Below, piece by piece: positions 40,900 to 62,709 of a stretch of DNA of 64,000 bases (positions are counted from its first letter, which is position 1; the number at the start of each line of letters is the position of its first letter). Source of the DNA: Paragordius varius. Lineage: Eukaryota > Nematomorpha. The notes below the pieces were generated by a model. It was not told where the DNA came from. It saw nothing but the letters and a program-made list of their open reading frames with translations, and ran no database searches. A program made the position numbers and the translations under genes. The DNA lies in contig OZ176055.1 of assembly GCA_964247055.1 (NCBI GenBank), positions 9,672,001 through 9,736,000 on the forward strand, in the 5' to 3' direction.

Positions 40900-41940
40900 C
40901 ACCCAAAAAACGATGGTTTTATTATATAATTTTAATGATATCGGCAATCAACCATTCTTTTTCAACATTGTCTGGCTGGACAATCTTTAGTAAATAACCA
41001 CAGTTGTGGATATCTGCAAGCTAGTGAGAGGATAGTGTGTTCAAAAAAAATCAATTTAACGATTGAATGCACAATCGTCTATTATTAATAACGGAATCGT
41101 ATTTTAGCATTTCCAACAATTATATTTTCTTGATCATAGTATTTTCAAAAAAATATACCAACCATATTATATTATGTCCAACAATCAAATTTTCTTACCT
41201 CATCACATTATATCTCAATTAAAATATATATTCAGCCAATGATATTTTAGTATTTTCAACTAATAAATTTCATTACCCGTCATGTTATTTAATTAAAATA
41301 AAATATTCACCCAATTATATTAATTATTTCCGAAAATCAAAATATTTGTGTGTGTGTGTGTATATGCCTATTGCTACAGTTGAGGACAAATTTTTGTAAT
41401 CTTGTTAATAAAACTTCTTCATAGGTTGTGATTTTTAGTTTTAATGTTGAGTTCTGCCAAGGTTGCATTGGTTTCTTGCAAAATATTGTCCATCCACCTT
41501 TTCCTTCTTCGGGCCTTTTTACGTGTATCACTAATTTTTCCCAACATTAAGATATTTTCAATGAGTTAGATCTCATAATATGGTCTAAGTAGGATAGTTT
41601 GGTACGGATGGATATTCCAATCAATGACATATATTAAATTACGTTGTTAGTTTTTTTGTCCCTGCAAATACCCAATTATATTTTAGTATCTCTAACCAAA
41701 ATATTCACCCAATATTTTTTCCAAACAAATTTTCCACCCAATTATATATTAGTTACTCTAATTAAAGCACTCATCTATTTCCATCAAAAAAATTATTTAA
41801 TTATATTTTAGTATTTCTAATGAAAACCTAATAATATTATAGTATTCCAAAGAACAAAATTTTTCCACCCCATTATATTTTATCAATACAAATTGAAATA
41901 TTTACCCAATCATATTTTAGCATATTCAATTGAATATTGA
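40900..41940. repeat. Degenerate tandem repeat, about 45-50 bp period
   Basis: Recurring segments like TTCACCCAATTATATTTTAG followed by TATTTCTAA or TTTCAAC appear about every 45-50 bp on both sides of the LINE fragment at 41385-41660. The copies are strongly diverged. Confidence 0.5.
41385..41660 (-). mobile_element. LINE 3'-terminal fragment
   Basis: Minus-strand reading gives IRTKLSYLDHIMRSNSL and, in a shifted frame, KARRRKRWMDNILQETNATL. These resemble the C-terminal end of the LINE type at 39393-40348. It is strongly 5' truncated and inserted in the tandem repeat region. Confidence 0.6.
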
Positions 41941-42623
41941 TGGCCTAAAACCAAAAGCACTTTTTTGACCCCAATTTTATGCATTGTGCAATTATCTAAA
42001 ATTTGTATATATGAATTTAAAATTTTTTTATTTGATAATCAAAGTTCAATTTTTGCCATCTGCTATAAATAAATAAGATTTAATAATTTTAAAAATGATA
42101 TTTTTAAAGTACCTAAAGGGGGTTCCGTCACCCTTTAAATTATAAATTAACGGTTGCTTCGAATCCAATGTTTTTGCAAAACCACATTTTACGGGCGGAA
42201 CTGAGTTAAATCATTTAGTCGTAGGCGCATTTGTGAAGAAATATAATAAATTAACATCTAATTTAGTTAAAGATATTCCTTTACTAAATTACCCCAATCA
42301 CTTTAATAATATTTTTAATGGGGTTGGTTTAAGAAGGCTATGTTACCTTCGGCGAAAAAATTAAAAGACTGGTGCATTTGTTGTACTAATTAGTATCTAT
42401 TATTTATAAAATGTGTCTCAAAAAGATTGTGACTGTATTCTTAAAAAATATTTAGTCTCAGTGATAAAACTGAGGGGTTTTAAGGAGGTTATACATGAGC
42501 TCACATGCTTTATTTAAATGTACTAATCAACATTTAACAGTTAATTAATGAAAATAGGGACAACATTGAATTTTAACATATGAATATGCTAGTTTAATAA
42601 AATCATATGACGAGAACTGAGAC

Positions 42624-45600
42624 ATGCCTTTGGGGTCATGTATATTAGGCTTTTTAATTATAATCAATTGCCTTAATGCCCTAGAATTGTTAAAGGAAAA
42701 TGAAAATCATACTAGAAAATACATGATAATTGTTTTGAATCGTATATTCTGTAAATATGGGTATAAAACCAAATACCATGATCATTGTAATCCTTTTGAT
42801 GCGAACAAAAACTCAACTCTCAATGTTACGACAACTGAAAATGCGCTCATGGGTGATGATGAACACAATTATGATACCATAAAATATCCAGAATTCGTAA
42901 AATTGGTCAAAAATATTGGTTTGATTACAAAGCCTCCGTACCGTATTCAAAAAAATCGGCGCAGTCTCCCGTTTAAACAAACGGTATTTTTTTGGATTTT
43001 AATCAATTTAATAATGTTTAAAGTACTATATATTTATAAATTTTTAAAAAATTATACTATAATTTACATGAGTTTACACTTATGCTATTTATTACATTTT
43101 TTTAATATAAATATCTTTATGAATATGCATTAGGAATGCCTAAGTCCCTCCGAAATATTTGCTCAATTTAATTTACCCATTCAAAAGGGCTTAACTAAGC
43201 ACGATTTTTTAGCTCACATTTGTCCTGTCCTCATATATCAACTCGATCAAGATAATTGTAAACAACATGTAGATTATTATTCAACCTCATCAAATTCCAA
43301 ACTACTTGTGCTTAGTGGCAATGAAGTCTCAAAATCAAAATCATTGCAAAACAAGAATAAATTGACATCGTTTGTATTTGTGAGCATACCCTTAGGTATT
43401 TTTTTACAGTATATATCTTCTTTTAAGGCATAGAAAATGTTTGAAATTTTTTAGATAATCTTGAGTATAAATTGATAAATTTAAGTGATTAACGACGAGG
43501 GTTCGTAATGTAAATGTTATACATTATATATCTTCTTTTAAGGCATATAAAATGTTTAAAATTTTGTATTATTAAATATACAGTAAAATTGAAATTATAC
43601 GGACAAAACGTGAAACTATACAGACAAATATTTTTATCTAAAGGACAACCCCATACTATTTAAAACCTAAATATGTTTCCCATATAAGCTGCCACTTAGT
43701 TACAATTGTAAAATATAGAATGTCTATTATATATCTCATTGAAATAAATCAAGGGTCTTTATATTTTACGTTTTGTCCGTATAATCTCAATTTTACTATA
43801 ATTGGTTAATAAAACGTCGTGAATAATGTAAAAAACAAAAATATTAAAAACAATTTTCGCCCCCTAAAACAATGTAAAAACAAAATAAAATAAAGTGTTA
43901 ACAGCTCCTGATGATGGAACCAGGCATCGGGTGAAAAATTTTTCAGTTTTTTATAAATTTATTTTTATTTCCTACATTATTCAACGACGACGTTAATACG
44001 ATGCTTGTTTTTAACAAGCCTTTTCGCTCTAAATTCACCCTTGAACAATTGAAATTCACCCTAAAATAAATTATATGTTTTTGAGATTAAAAATTACCTA
44101 TATTCAAATATATTTTTAAAAGATAAAATTTCGTTTAACATAATGCTGAAAAAATGATAAACTATGCTATAGATATATTAAATATAGTTGATGAGTTATA
44201 TTAGTCCGAACACACATAATGTATTTTAAGGGTGAATTTGAATTGTTCAAGGGTGAAGAAATATAAAAAATTTAATATATAATCATACATGTCTGGGTTA
44301 AAAATTAAAGACTATATAGTTCAAAATAAGTTGACAATTTTATTAGAAATACAGAGACTGACACCCATGAGACAAGTATTTAAGAAATAATTTCTAAATA
44401 TATTTTGATTTTTAAAATTTTTGATTAAATGGAATCCGGTTTTAACCGAGGGAACATATTGTTTAAAATTTTTTCTATAGGAATTATTATTGATAAAAAA
44501 TGATTATACTACGTTGTTAATTCTAGGTAATGAAATAAAGTATGCCATATTTATGTTAACAAGCTTTCTTTATAAATACACATCGAAATAATTTTTATGC
44601 GTTTATATATATATATATATATATATATTACAGGTTAAAGGTTAATTATACGAGGAAAATATATTTTTATTTTCAACTAAATCTGATTACATCACACATA
44701 TATATTGTTGTAGTAATATTAATTAATTTTATTTACATAAAACAAGGGATGATGCAACATATTAATTATTCCTAATAATTAATTAAGGATTTTTGATTTG
44801 AAAATATTCATATAATAACACTTTTTAAGAAATTATTGATTGATTTATCAGAAAAATTGATCAAAAACTAATGAAAATTGCAAATAATGGATTTTCTTTT
44901 ATGGATTTGACTTTGGATGCCTAATTCATATAGCTTAACCCCACGAATAGGTGTGTTTGCGTGGCCTGGTTTTTTGGTTTCAATTCATAAAGCCTAAATA
45001 GATATGAATATATATATATATATAGATTATATAGTTGTTACCTGAAAAAGAACCATTAGTTGGAAAATATGCATTAATATATTGTGTAATCAGACAGACA
45101 GAGAATTTTTAAATTAGAAAAGAAAATCCATGCAACTTTTAAGGATATTTTAAGCTTTTAAAATATTTTATGTTGAATATTTACCATATAGGATGATACA
45201 GCTGTTTTAGATTTTGTTTTTATACTAAAAATTGCACTTTTATGGCCTTTTTTTCCTTCTTTTAATAATGAAACTGGTGTTTGTCATCTAAATTAATTAG
45301 CTGAACAATTTAGTATGGAATTATATTATATCATATAAATGCTTAAAAAAATTGAAATCAAACTAAATCTAAAAAATATTTGCATTGATACTACCTGACT
45401 TAATAAGATAATTGTTGTTCAAAGTTTAATATATGCGACATATTAACTGATCACATATATAGTAACCAGATCAGGTTTTTTTCCGTAAATCATTTTTTGT
45501 CTTTAATCTAAAAATTGCTATGGGATACTTTCTCGATAACGGTTAGTTAGTTAGTTAGTTAGATTTTTTCAAAAAAATTAAAATTATTTTGAAATAAAGT

Positions 45601-46124
45601 GTAAGGAAATTTTTTTTCAATATAAATTTTTTTTAATTCCGGAGCACACTTGATTATGTGTTAAATATATCATTTGCACTTTAATTCACCCTTGAACAAT
45701 TAAAATTCACCCTTGAACAATTCTAATTCACCCTAGAAAAAATTATGTTTTAAAAAATTAAAAATTACGCATATATTTTTATATTTTTACCAAAATGAAA
45801 TTTTGTTTAAAATAAAAATAATACGGAAAAAAATGATAAACTATGCGCCACAAAGATATATTTCATATTGATGAGTTATATTAAAGCCCGAAAACACAGA
45901 ATTTTTTTTTAGAGTGAATTTGAATTGTTCAAGGGTGGTGAATTTGAATCTGGGCTAATCACACTTTTTTGTCCTTTATTAAGGTTAATTTACTTTTTTT
46001 TCAACGTTAGTTAATATATCTAAAAATTCTTTAAATATGGAAATTTAAAATTACCCATCCATTTAGTCCAATTTGAATATAAAGGATACTAATCTCCTAT
46101 TTCCATATATCCTTATAAACATCC

Positions 46125-46166
<42 letters not shown>

Positions 46167-46470
46167 TTAAATTGATCAAAAAATGAGTTTTATTAAAATC
46201 TTTAATAAAATAGCCCTAAAAACACAAATGTTTTATTACAGTAGATTTTAAGTTATGCAAGCAATAAACTAGTAACATATAAATAGGGGGATGAAATAAT
46301 TCAATTAATGTATAGGATCGTAAGCTATTTGGAAAACGAGTCTATATTATTCACACTTTGTTTTTCTAAACTCATCTTTATGATAAAAAATAAATCTTAA
46401 CAAGATAGATATTTCGAATCAATAAATTATTAATTATATAGGTTATTGATTAATTTTTGGATTGCGTTGT

Positions 46471-46504
<34 letters not shown>

Positions 46505-49500
46505 ATCAAATCCCAAATACTTGGGGTTTTTTATATAATTTCAAGCAAAGACTACATTTTTTTAGTTAATGCTTGGAAAAATGTTGCGTTTTCTTGAAAA
46601 AAAATCTATTTTTTACTAAATACTTCTCTGAGGAAAGTAAGGCGAACTTGTTTATAAATTCTTGGGTTACCATTGTATTGTAAAAAAACTCAATGACATT
46701 ATTGAAGTTTTAAGATAAAAATACAACTACTGAAAATTAGATTTATTTTATAAGATTTTAAAATATTAATTAAAAAATATATTGATTTATTTATATATAT
46801 TTATTCATTATGTATTAAAACCAAATACACAATTTTGGATTAAAAAATTATTTAATATGATGCGCGCGCTGTATTTTAAAATAAAGATTGCATTTTTTTT
46901 ATAAAACCAAGATTTTAAAATTATGTAATCGTATTGCACCATTAATCTTCCAGGAAAAAAATAAACATGAAAACAAAATATCAAACTTTTTTACAGTCGA
47001 AAAAGTCATCAACTATATTTGTAAAATCTTGATTTTTATTTAAAGAAATAATTTATTATAATTTTAAACGGAAAAATATTTTATAAATCAACAGGAGTGC
47101 AGAATTAGTAAATCCTAATTAGCACAACCGAAACTATAAGAAACCCCAATTTTGTTAAGAGTGTTTTTTGTGGATTCATCAATCACACTAATATTTCCAA
47201 CCTGCAACTATGTTGACTAACTATTTCTAGACTCCTTTTTCTGGATTCATAACTTATAAGCTAAAAATTTTCTGATTCCACAAATTGTAAAATGCTTAAT
47301 CCTGGCTTAAGGATTATATGAAGTCATAATATCTGTTCGTTGCTAACTAAGATATTCTAATATTCAACCTACAACTAAGTAGGATTAACTATCTATCTAT
47401 TTACTCTCCTGTTGATTTATAAAGAACTCATTGTTTTGGCATTGCAAAACAAATGGAATAGAGATGGAAATTATTGTTAATATATTTGCTCTATTTTCTC
47501 TTATATTGGACAAAAGTTTCTGTTGGTTTTAAAACCAGGGTATGGTGTTCAATACATGGCTCTCTAAACTGTAGTCTTTGCTAGAAATATTTTAATTATT
47601 ACAAATTTTTCTTGAAATTTGATTAACATTGATTGACTCTTAAACCCATTTTCAGGATAAATCTGCCCGAATTTGGGGCCAATAAAGACTACCCAAAAAA
47701 TGTGATATTTAATAGTGATTAAAATATGATAATAACATATTTGTTAAGGATACCCCCCTCCACCCCCATATATTTTCCGAATGTGGGGCGTGAAACTATT
47801 TGTGTTGAAAACAACACTCCTGTTTTAAAAAGTATGGTTGTTTTTTTTGAATTTGTCTCTTAATTTTTACAATACGTCCGTATAAATGTAATATTTACTC
47901 TATATATAGCTATACTTGGCGGCTTAAAACCAATGACATTTATATATTACATATATCTCAAAACTTTTGTTTTGTTGTTTTTCATTTATTGGCAAATACC
48001 ACAAACGCGCAAAAATTGTCGTATTTTAATTAAGATGACACTTTCATTTTTTGAACACAAAAAAAGCAAAAACTTTCAAAGTAAGATATATACTCTTTTA
48101 TTGTTATCTCTTATTATGTGTTGTAAAACAACTTGAATTTTTGCCAAAAATTCAAATACCAATACGAGTATAATATAATATATTATCTTGTATCAACTCT
48201 TTTATATATTACTTGATAAATAATTTTTATCTATATATGTATATGTTTTAGTATGGTTGTATGCCTTAACCTCTATCCTGGTTATAAGTGCAATTGGTTT
48301 CATGTTAGTTCTAGTCGTTAGCCGATATATATCAACTAAACACATCCATAGCCGTAAGATAAATCTTAATTTTAATTTGGCATTGAATGCAAAATATTTA
48401 AGATACCTTTTTTTTCGGTTTTTTTTGGGAAAAAATATATTGTCGATCGGATAATATTAATTTATGTTTTTTAGCTATCTTTCATTAATCAACTTTATTT
48501 AGGGAAAATATAAATTTAATTTTTAGTCATTTGAATAAAAAGTGCCACAAATACTTTTAATTCATATACTATCATTATAAATTATAATATTTGTAAAAAA
48601 TGGATTTTGGTTCTTAATTACATTTTACAAAATTTATTTATTTTAACTATGTTAATTTTGTCAAATATTTTAGATACTAATCATACCTATGAACAATGTT
48701 TAACTGTTCAATCATCACCATCACCTACAAGAAACAAAAAAATTGAACTCTCTTCTAATAAAAAACGGCTTTTAAGTGCCTTGTTGTCACAATTCACTGT
48801 CGCGTTGGCCGTAGGGAGTTTGATTGGAGATGCCTTACTTCATTTGCTACCTCATGTGAGTTGAGATAATTTTTAAATTTTAAATGTAATTGCTTTATAA
48901 AAGTAGAACTATCCAATCAAAATAATTTTTTATTAATTTTAAACGATAGCATATGATTTTACATTATGAATAATGTAACACAATTTGAAAACGATAGCTA
49001 TTTAGGTCTTAGGCTTATTGATTTCTGCGGTTAGTATATAAAAGTTAATTAAAAATTTTATAAATAATCGTCAATAATTTTTGGGTTAACATTAGTAAGT
49101 TTTTTAAAGCCACATTTTTCGATTTTATTGATAATTAACATTCGCGGCCCTCCTCCCGTTTTAATTTAGCGCCGTCTTTTTGACAAAGATATCCATTTCA
49201 GTCAAAACGATATATTTTAAATTAAAAGCTTAAATTACGTATTCAATGTTTTAAAAGTTTTTACAGTATGAATTTCAATGGTTGCTTATTTCACAAACAC
49301 TATAGTAGGGCAATTTGCAAAAGAACAGTAGTGTATGGAAAAAAAGAATGGAAATAATTGTTAATTAACATTTTATTGTTTTTTCCATACACTACTGTGT
49401 TACGATTCCTATACTATAGATATGAAAGTTAAAATGCATATTGTATGTATTGTATTCATATTCACATTTAGTCATCCTTTGTAATGGGTATGCTTTATTT

Positions 49501-52500
49501 GCTCTAAATATATATATAAATATATACAACGAAAGTTATATACGGACAAAACGTAAAAATATAAAGACAAATTTTTAAAGACATTCATACTGTTTCAAAC
49601 CTTATTTTTTTAATTTGTCCAATATATATATTAAAGTGTTTATTATCAATTTATATCATTCTTTGTTTTGCAATTCAAAACAACAATAGGTTAAAATGTA
49701 AAAAATCAAGATTTTAAAAATTATGGTTGTCCTTTTATTTTTTGCGTTTTGTCTTAAATTTTTAACCGTATGAATTGAGATTTTAATTACATTTTACTAT
49801 ACATGTATGTATGTTTAAAAATAGGCCTTAGACAGCCATTCTACCCCAAATTACTCAAACAATAATCCAAAATGGATTGTTTGGAAAGGATTCTCTACTG
49901 TTTGTACCATCATGATTTTATACGCGTTTGAAAAGGGGGCACATTTATTCACTCTTTTAAGGAGGCGAAGAAGGAATCCTAACTCTGTATTAACAAAGTC
50001 TGGAAATCCAAATCTTTATAGCGAAGTTAAGGTGAAACTTATTTTGTAATTTTCCACGTTTTTTTTGGATTTTCTTAATTGAATATATAAGATCAACTAG
50101 TTTTAACTACAAAATAAAGAAATCCGAAATTATGGAAAAGTAAAAATTGTATATTTTCGGATTGGACTACTCATAGATATATCCTTTAATTTATTTTTTA
50201 AAATTTATTGAATTGTTTAAAATTAGGGTCATTTTATATACCAGGCGCTCCAACCTAAATGGCTTTGTAGGCCGCATTCACAAAATATATGTGCACTATT
50301 AAATATTCCATTAGATTTTACACATAAGACTACTCTGAAAACTACTATTTATTTTAACATTTTGGCTAGGTTATTGTCTAAAAATTCCATTTGACTCATT
50401 CAAAAAAAATTTTAAGAAAATCATTTTTACTTAGATTTCATGAAATTTTGTATTTAAAATATCTTGCGGGCTACAGAATTAGATGGCTGGATGTTGGTTA
50501 TTTCCCGTTTATACAAATATTTACTCAAACTTATTACTATTTTCCCTTTTTTTTAGTATAAAACTCCATCAGATCACCCTTATCAATCTGAGCTTGTTAT
50601 ACCATTGGCAGCCACTTCAAACCGGAATCATAAAGTCCTACCTGACACATTTAATTCCTTAAAAACGTTAAACATAAATGATACTATTGATGTTAAAAAA
50701 GGGAAAAATTCAGCAATTTTTACGAGGACAAATTTAACGGTGAATGCAATAACTTGTATTCTTGGTGACGCATTTCACAATTTATTTGATGGTGTCGCTA
50801 TTGGTAAGTAACCTTGCATTTAGTTATTTTTTTTAGAAAGAGGGGGGGGGGGATAAAGTTTTATTAATATTTAACCAGCCCTATGCAGTAAAAATCAAAG
50901 CCTAAACATGGAAAATAAAAGACTAATATGCTTTTTATAATGAAAGCTACTGTATTCTGTATACGAGATAATTTAATTCATTTTTATTTTGTAATTCCAA
51001 GTTTTATTGAAAGACTAGGCTACCTGGATTTTATGAAACGAGTTGCTTTTATTTTTAATTTTTACAATAAAATTCAATTTAAGTTTATCATTATTACAAA
51101 ATTATTATATTGCATATTTTAAATAATTTAGAGGTCTCAACAAAAAATATGCATTTAAATAAATACGATTTATTAATAATCCCTTATCGTTCAGGAGTTT
51201 CTTTTGGCGCAAACATCACAGCAGGGATTGGAACAGCCATTGCAATATTATGCCATGAATTACCTCATGAATTGGGTATCAATATATAAATGCTCATTTG
51301 CTATTTTAATTAATAATTTTTATTTTTTCAGGTTTTAATTTTATTGTTAAACTATTTTGTAATAAAAGATGTAAAAATATATAACTAGCTCGCTGAAAAT
51401 ATTTCTCCTTTTTTGAAGTTTGAAATTAGATCCGCTTTGATCTTTTTTTTGTTTATGGTTTCGGATTTTAATTTTTTAAGCAAGTTTTATATTTTAATCA
51501 AATGGTTCTTATTGAACAGTTTTTTCATTACCTATGACCTAAGTTTTTGATTAGATAAAAATAAATTTCGTAAAAATTTTATAAACGCCCCAAAAATTTT
51601 GCCCATATTTTTATAAAATCCAAAATTTACTTAAAAAACATCATATTAACATGGTATTAGTAAAAGTTGATTAGACTTGTTCTTGAAACAGTTATTTTTT
51701 TAGATTCAAAAACGTTTTATTTTTATAAAAACGGTTATTATATATGATATTCTGTTATATACTCATATATATATTAAAATTTGATTTTAAAGGTGATTTC
51801 GCCTACCTTATGCAATGTGGTGTGGGACGAAAGTTGTGTCTTTTACTAAATTGCGTTTCCAGTATATGTGCCATCATTGGTTGTTTAATCGGTTTATCAA
51901 TCCTTTCAAGTCCAACTTTAAACAATAATCCTGACCATAGTAGTAAATCATCACCCCAGGAATTACAAAGCTGGATATTTTGTATCATATCTGGCATGTT
52001 TTTGTACATTGCTTTGAGTAATATGGTAGGACTTTTTTTTGTTAAAACTTCTCAAAAAAATTGATTTTATAGAGAAAATCCTAACAAAAATTTATTTTTC
52101 ATGTATTTGCCATTTTAAAATAAAAAAAATTTTATAAACTTATCTTTTTAGCGGTTAAAACACCAGATATATAATTAAAAAAGTGCAAGTTTTTTCCATA
52201 CTGTTTAAATTATTCAAATATATTAATTTGCCACATTGTTATCATAAACTATTCTAACATTTTTTTCATTTTTTTATTATATTTAATTTGAAATATTATG
52301 TGTGTATGATAATTTTTGGTTTACAAAAAAATTTAAATTATTTAGATTCCCGATCTTAAAACGAACAAAATCCATGATCATCACACGGAACACAGTCATG
52401 AAACATTGATGGATCATACAGAATTATATAAATTACAAAAAGATAGAAATAATATAAACTCTGAAGAAATTAGCCTTAAAAATCAAATGTACCCTTCATT

Positions 52501-52987
52501 ACCCAATAAAACTGGACATGCAAAGAATAAAAAAGTTGTGAAAGAAAGCCTAATATTTGCCGTTCAAATGGGTGGTTGTTTTACTGGTGTCGTTATTATG
52601 CTTTTAATAGCTTTATATGAAGAAAGCATAGAGGTATTTTTTCTCCCCTTTAATCAAAAAAAAGCATTTGATTTCCGTGCAACTTGGATTTTAAATCAAT
52701 TTCAAAAATTTATATTTCAGAATTTAAAAGTATTGATTGGTGGTTGATTTCCACGTAATGCATGTTTTTATTTAGTAAAATAATAAAAAAATCTCGTCTC
52801 TAACCTAAAATGTTTAAATAAAAATTTGAATTTTTTAAAAAATCTTGGTTAATTTAGCAGGAAATGGTACACAAGCGAAAACTAATTTGGTTAATTTTAT
52901 TTTTTAAATTGTACAGGATTGTAATTACTTTGGATTTTTATATATAAAATTAATCTTTTCTTTCTGTTCCAGAAACTGATCTCATAA
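42624..52987 (+). CDS. LIV-1-type ZIP zinc transporter (SLC39A6/A10-like)
   Basis: Ten exons in frame give 658 aa: 42624-42983, 43134-43395, 48252-48353, 48674-48855, 49825-50031, 50557-50803, 51195-51275, 51793-52025, 52346-52633, 52973-52987. An N-terminal hydrophobic signal is followed by an extracellular domain with the CLSPSEIFAQFNLP and ICPVLIYQLDQDNC motifs of long ZIPs. Membrane segments follow: LYALTSILVISAIGFMLVLV, ALAVGSLIGDALLHLLPH, TM4 with LGDAFHNLFDGVAIG and TM5 with CHELPHELGDF, the zinc site in ZIP6/ZIP10 form rather than the EExPHE form of ZIP8/14. A His-rich loop (HDHHTEHSH) precedes the last helix. It should import zinc across the plasma membrane or release it from an organelle. 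The last exon, coding only KLIS, is the least certain. Confidence 0.9.
43581..43798. mobile_element. Family A MITE in ZIP intron 2
   Basis: It starts CAGTAAAATTGAAATTATAC after TA and ends CGTATAATCTCAATTTTACT. It is a short copy (218 bp) with part of the right arm missing. Confidence 0.75.
44030..44258. repeat. Family B element in ZIP intron 2
   Basis: TTCACCCTTGAACAATTGAA units on the left and GGTGAATTTGAATTGTTCAA units on the right; the core is in the opposite orientation to the copy at 37293. The terminal TACCATTT is not kept. Confidence 0.65.
45682..45945. repeat. Family B element in ZIP intron 2
   Basis: Two to three TTCACCCTTGAACAATT units, core with GATAAACTATGCGCCACAAA, then AGTGAATTTGAATTGTTCAA units at the right. 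Confidence 0.65.
47828..47900. repeat. Half family A MITE
   Basis: Only the right arm is visible: AAAAGTATGGTTGTTTTTTT and ACGTCCGTATAAATGTAA, ending TTTACTCTA. Confidence 0.45.
49300..49419. repeat. Family F nested inverted repeat (MITE) in ZIP intron 4
   Basis: Outer arms CTATAGTAGG and CCTATACTATAG enclose inner arms CAGTAGTGTATGGAAAAAA (49326) and TTTTTTCCATACACTACTG (to 49397). The inner arms resemble the ends of family E. Confidence 0.65.
49533..49775. repeat. Family A MITE in ZIP intron 4
   Basis: Left arm ATACGGACAAAACGTAAAAA with ATAAAGACAAATTTT; right arm TTATGGTTGTCCTTTTATTT and GCGTTTTGTC. Ends are worn. Confidence 0.55.
50242..50506. mobile_element. hAT-like MITE in ZIP intron 5
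   Basis: It begins CAGGCGCTCCAACCTAAATG with GGCCGCATT, as in the copy at 55723. It is flanked by imperfect 8-bp repeats TTATATAC and GTTTATAC. The right terminus is degraded. Confidence 0.5.
51276..51792. other. ZIP intron 7, no recognised element
   Basis: 517 bp of AT-rich intron. I see no repeat family or coding sequence in it. Confidence 0.5.
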
Positions 52988-53237
52988 AGAAAGTCTGGTG
53001 GTTTTAAACAATAAAAGAAACTGAATAGTGCCATTCTTAAAATAAACTTACTCAGTTCTTTGATGATGATAACAAAAGAGGCAAATAAAATTTATAATAA
53101 TAATTATAATTTATATATATATGGCAATAATGTATTTATCAAAATTGAGATTCATATTCACTTTCATTGTTTAAATAAATTAACTATGTATATAGTATGA
53201 TATACGTTTTAATTATATTAAATTTCAATGTAACTTT

Positions 53238-53278
<41 letters not shown>

Positions 53279-54050
53279 TATGATAAATATGATTGATAAC
53301 ATTAAATCATTTGTATTTCAAGGAATATTTTTTAGTTTAAACCTTAAATACAGGTGGATCTCTGTAACCGTTTTTTGTCCAGTATGTCTTTTTGGATAAT
53401 CTGAGAGGCGCATTTAAAATAATGATGGATATCCTTATGACCATAAAATATTCCAACAAATCATCGTAGACATTAATTAACTCAATAGTAAAACTTTCTT
53501 TATTGCTATCAATAAAAATGGCATTTTTTATGGCAAAAATGATTATAAAAGATACGTTATTTATGGGTAATAGCTAATGTGAAAAAATTGAATGTGGTTT
53601 TGTATTTATTATTACATAGCTAAGCTAATAATTTATCAAGTAAAAATACATGTGACGCATGATTAGGTTTATAAATATTATTAGTTTGGATCAATGTATA
53701 TGATGTTCAACTAAATGGCATATAAATTGTAATTAATATAAATGCAGAAATAGCATCATATTGATGATAAATGCAAATTTTACAGTAATTATAATTCGTA
53801 TGAATCACAACTTAAAGAGCAAAGCAATAATACATGTAAATATAGAGCGATACAATTTCGAATATGGGTAATATCGTGTTGATTTTTAAAATTTCAACAT
53901 ACAATATTGAAAAAACAAAAACGCAAAAACTATCAAGGTTTAAAAGAAGTATGGATATGTCTTTTCGGCAAAAAAATTATAGTTTTTGGTTTTAACATTT
54001 TGTCTTTTAAATTTTCAAATAAATTTCGACAAAATATATTTTTTTGTTGT
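52988..54050. other. ZIP/ABI tail-to-tail gap
   Basis: It holds both 3' UTRs, an AT microsatellite (53241-53282) and a worn right arm of a family A MITE (about 53925-54020: AAAGAAGTATGG, ATGTCTTTT, AACATTTTGTC). A ZIP poly(A) signal AATAAA lies at 53010-53015. Confidence 0.55.
53010..53015 (+). terminator. ZIP gene poly(A) signal AATAAA
   Basis: Canonical hexamer 23 nt after the predicted stop in the last exon; a second AATAAA follows near 53040. Confidence 0.45.
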
Positions 54051-57835
<3,785 letters not shown>

Positions 57836-57889
57836 GGTTCCTCCCCTTGTTTTGTGATTCAATCACAAAATATTTGTTCACTCATTAAA
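57836..57889. promoter_or_regulatory. Bidirectional promoter ABI/RNF113
   Basis: Only 54 bp separate the two start codons. The 5' UTRs and promoter must be very compact or overlap coding sequence. Confidence 0.65.
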
Positions 57890-62666
<4,777 letters not shown>

Positions 62667-62703
62667 GTCAATTATAATTATAAAAATTTATTGTTATAAG
62701 ACA

Positions 62704-62709
62704 AATAAA
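62704..62709 (+). terminator. RNF113 poly(A) signal AATAAA
   Basis: Canonical hexamer 38 nt after the stop codon. Confidence 0.5.

Larger units (their letters stand above)
38394..42623. other. Intergenic repeats between ZMAT2 and ZIP gene
   Basis: No host gene is seen. It contains a family C palindrome (39110-40740) broken by a LINE fragment (39393-40348), a degenerate tandem repeat (about 40900-41940) and a second LINE 3' fragment (41385-41660). 38420-39110 and 41950-42620 show nothing recognisable apart from the ZIP promoter region. Confidence 0.55.
43396..48251. other. Long ZIP intron 2 with repeats
   Basis: 4.86 kb. It holds a family A MITE (43581-43798), a 40-bp direct duplication (43410-43451 and 43524-43566, around ATATCTTCTTTTAAGGCAT), two family B elements (44030-44258 and 45682-45945), AT microsatellites (44607-44628, 46128-46160, 46480-46503), a GTTA run at 45541-45562 and a half family A copy (47828-47900). 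No coding exon is recognisable. Confidence 0.6.

Noticed and set aside
47933-48136. Open frame before ZIP exon 3 as a possible extra exon
   Set aside because: It would break the phase needed for exon 3 and has no ZIP similarity.
52634-52747. Read-through extension of ZIP exon 9
   Set aside because: The GTATTT donor after YEESIE and an acceptor at 52972 give a normal ZIP C-terminus; the read-through peptide is low-complexity and not family-like. The choice remains uncertain.
57854-57889. Upstream in-frame ATG for RNF113 at 57854
   Set aside because: It would start 18 bp from the ABI start codon, and the family alignment begins at the ATG at 57890.
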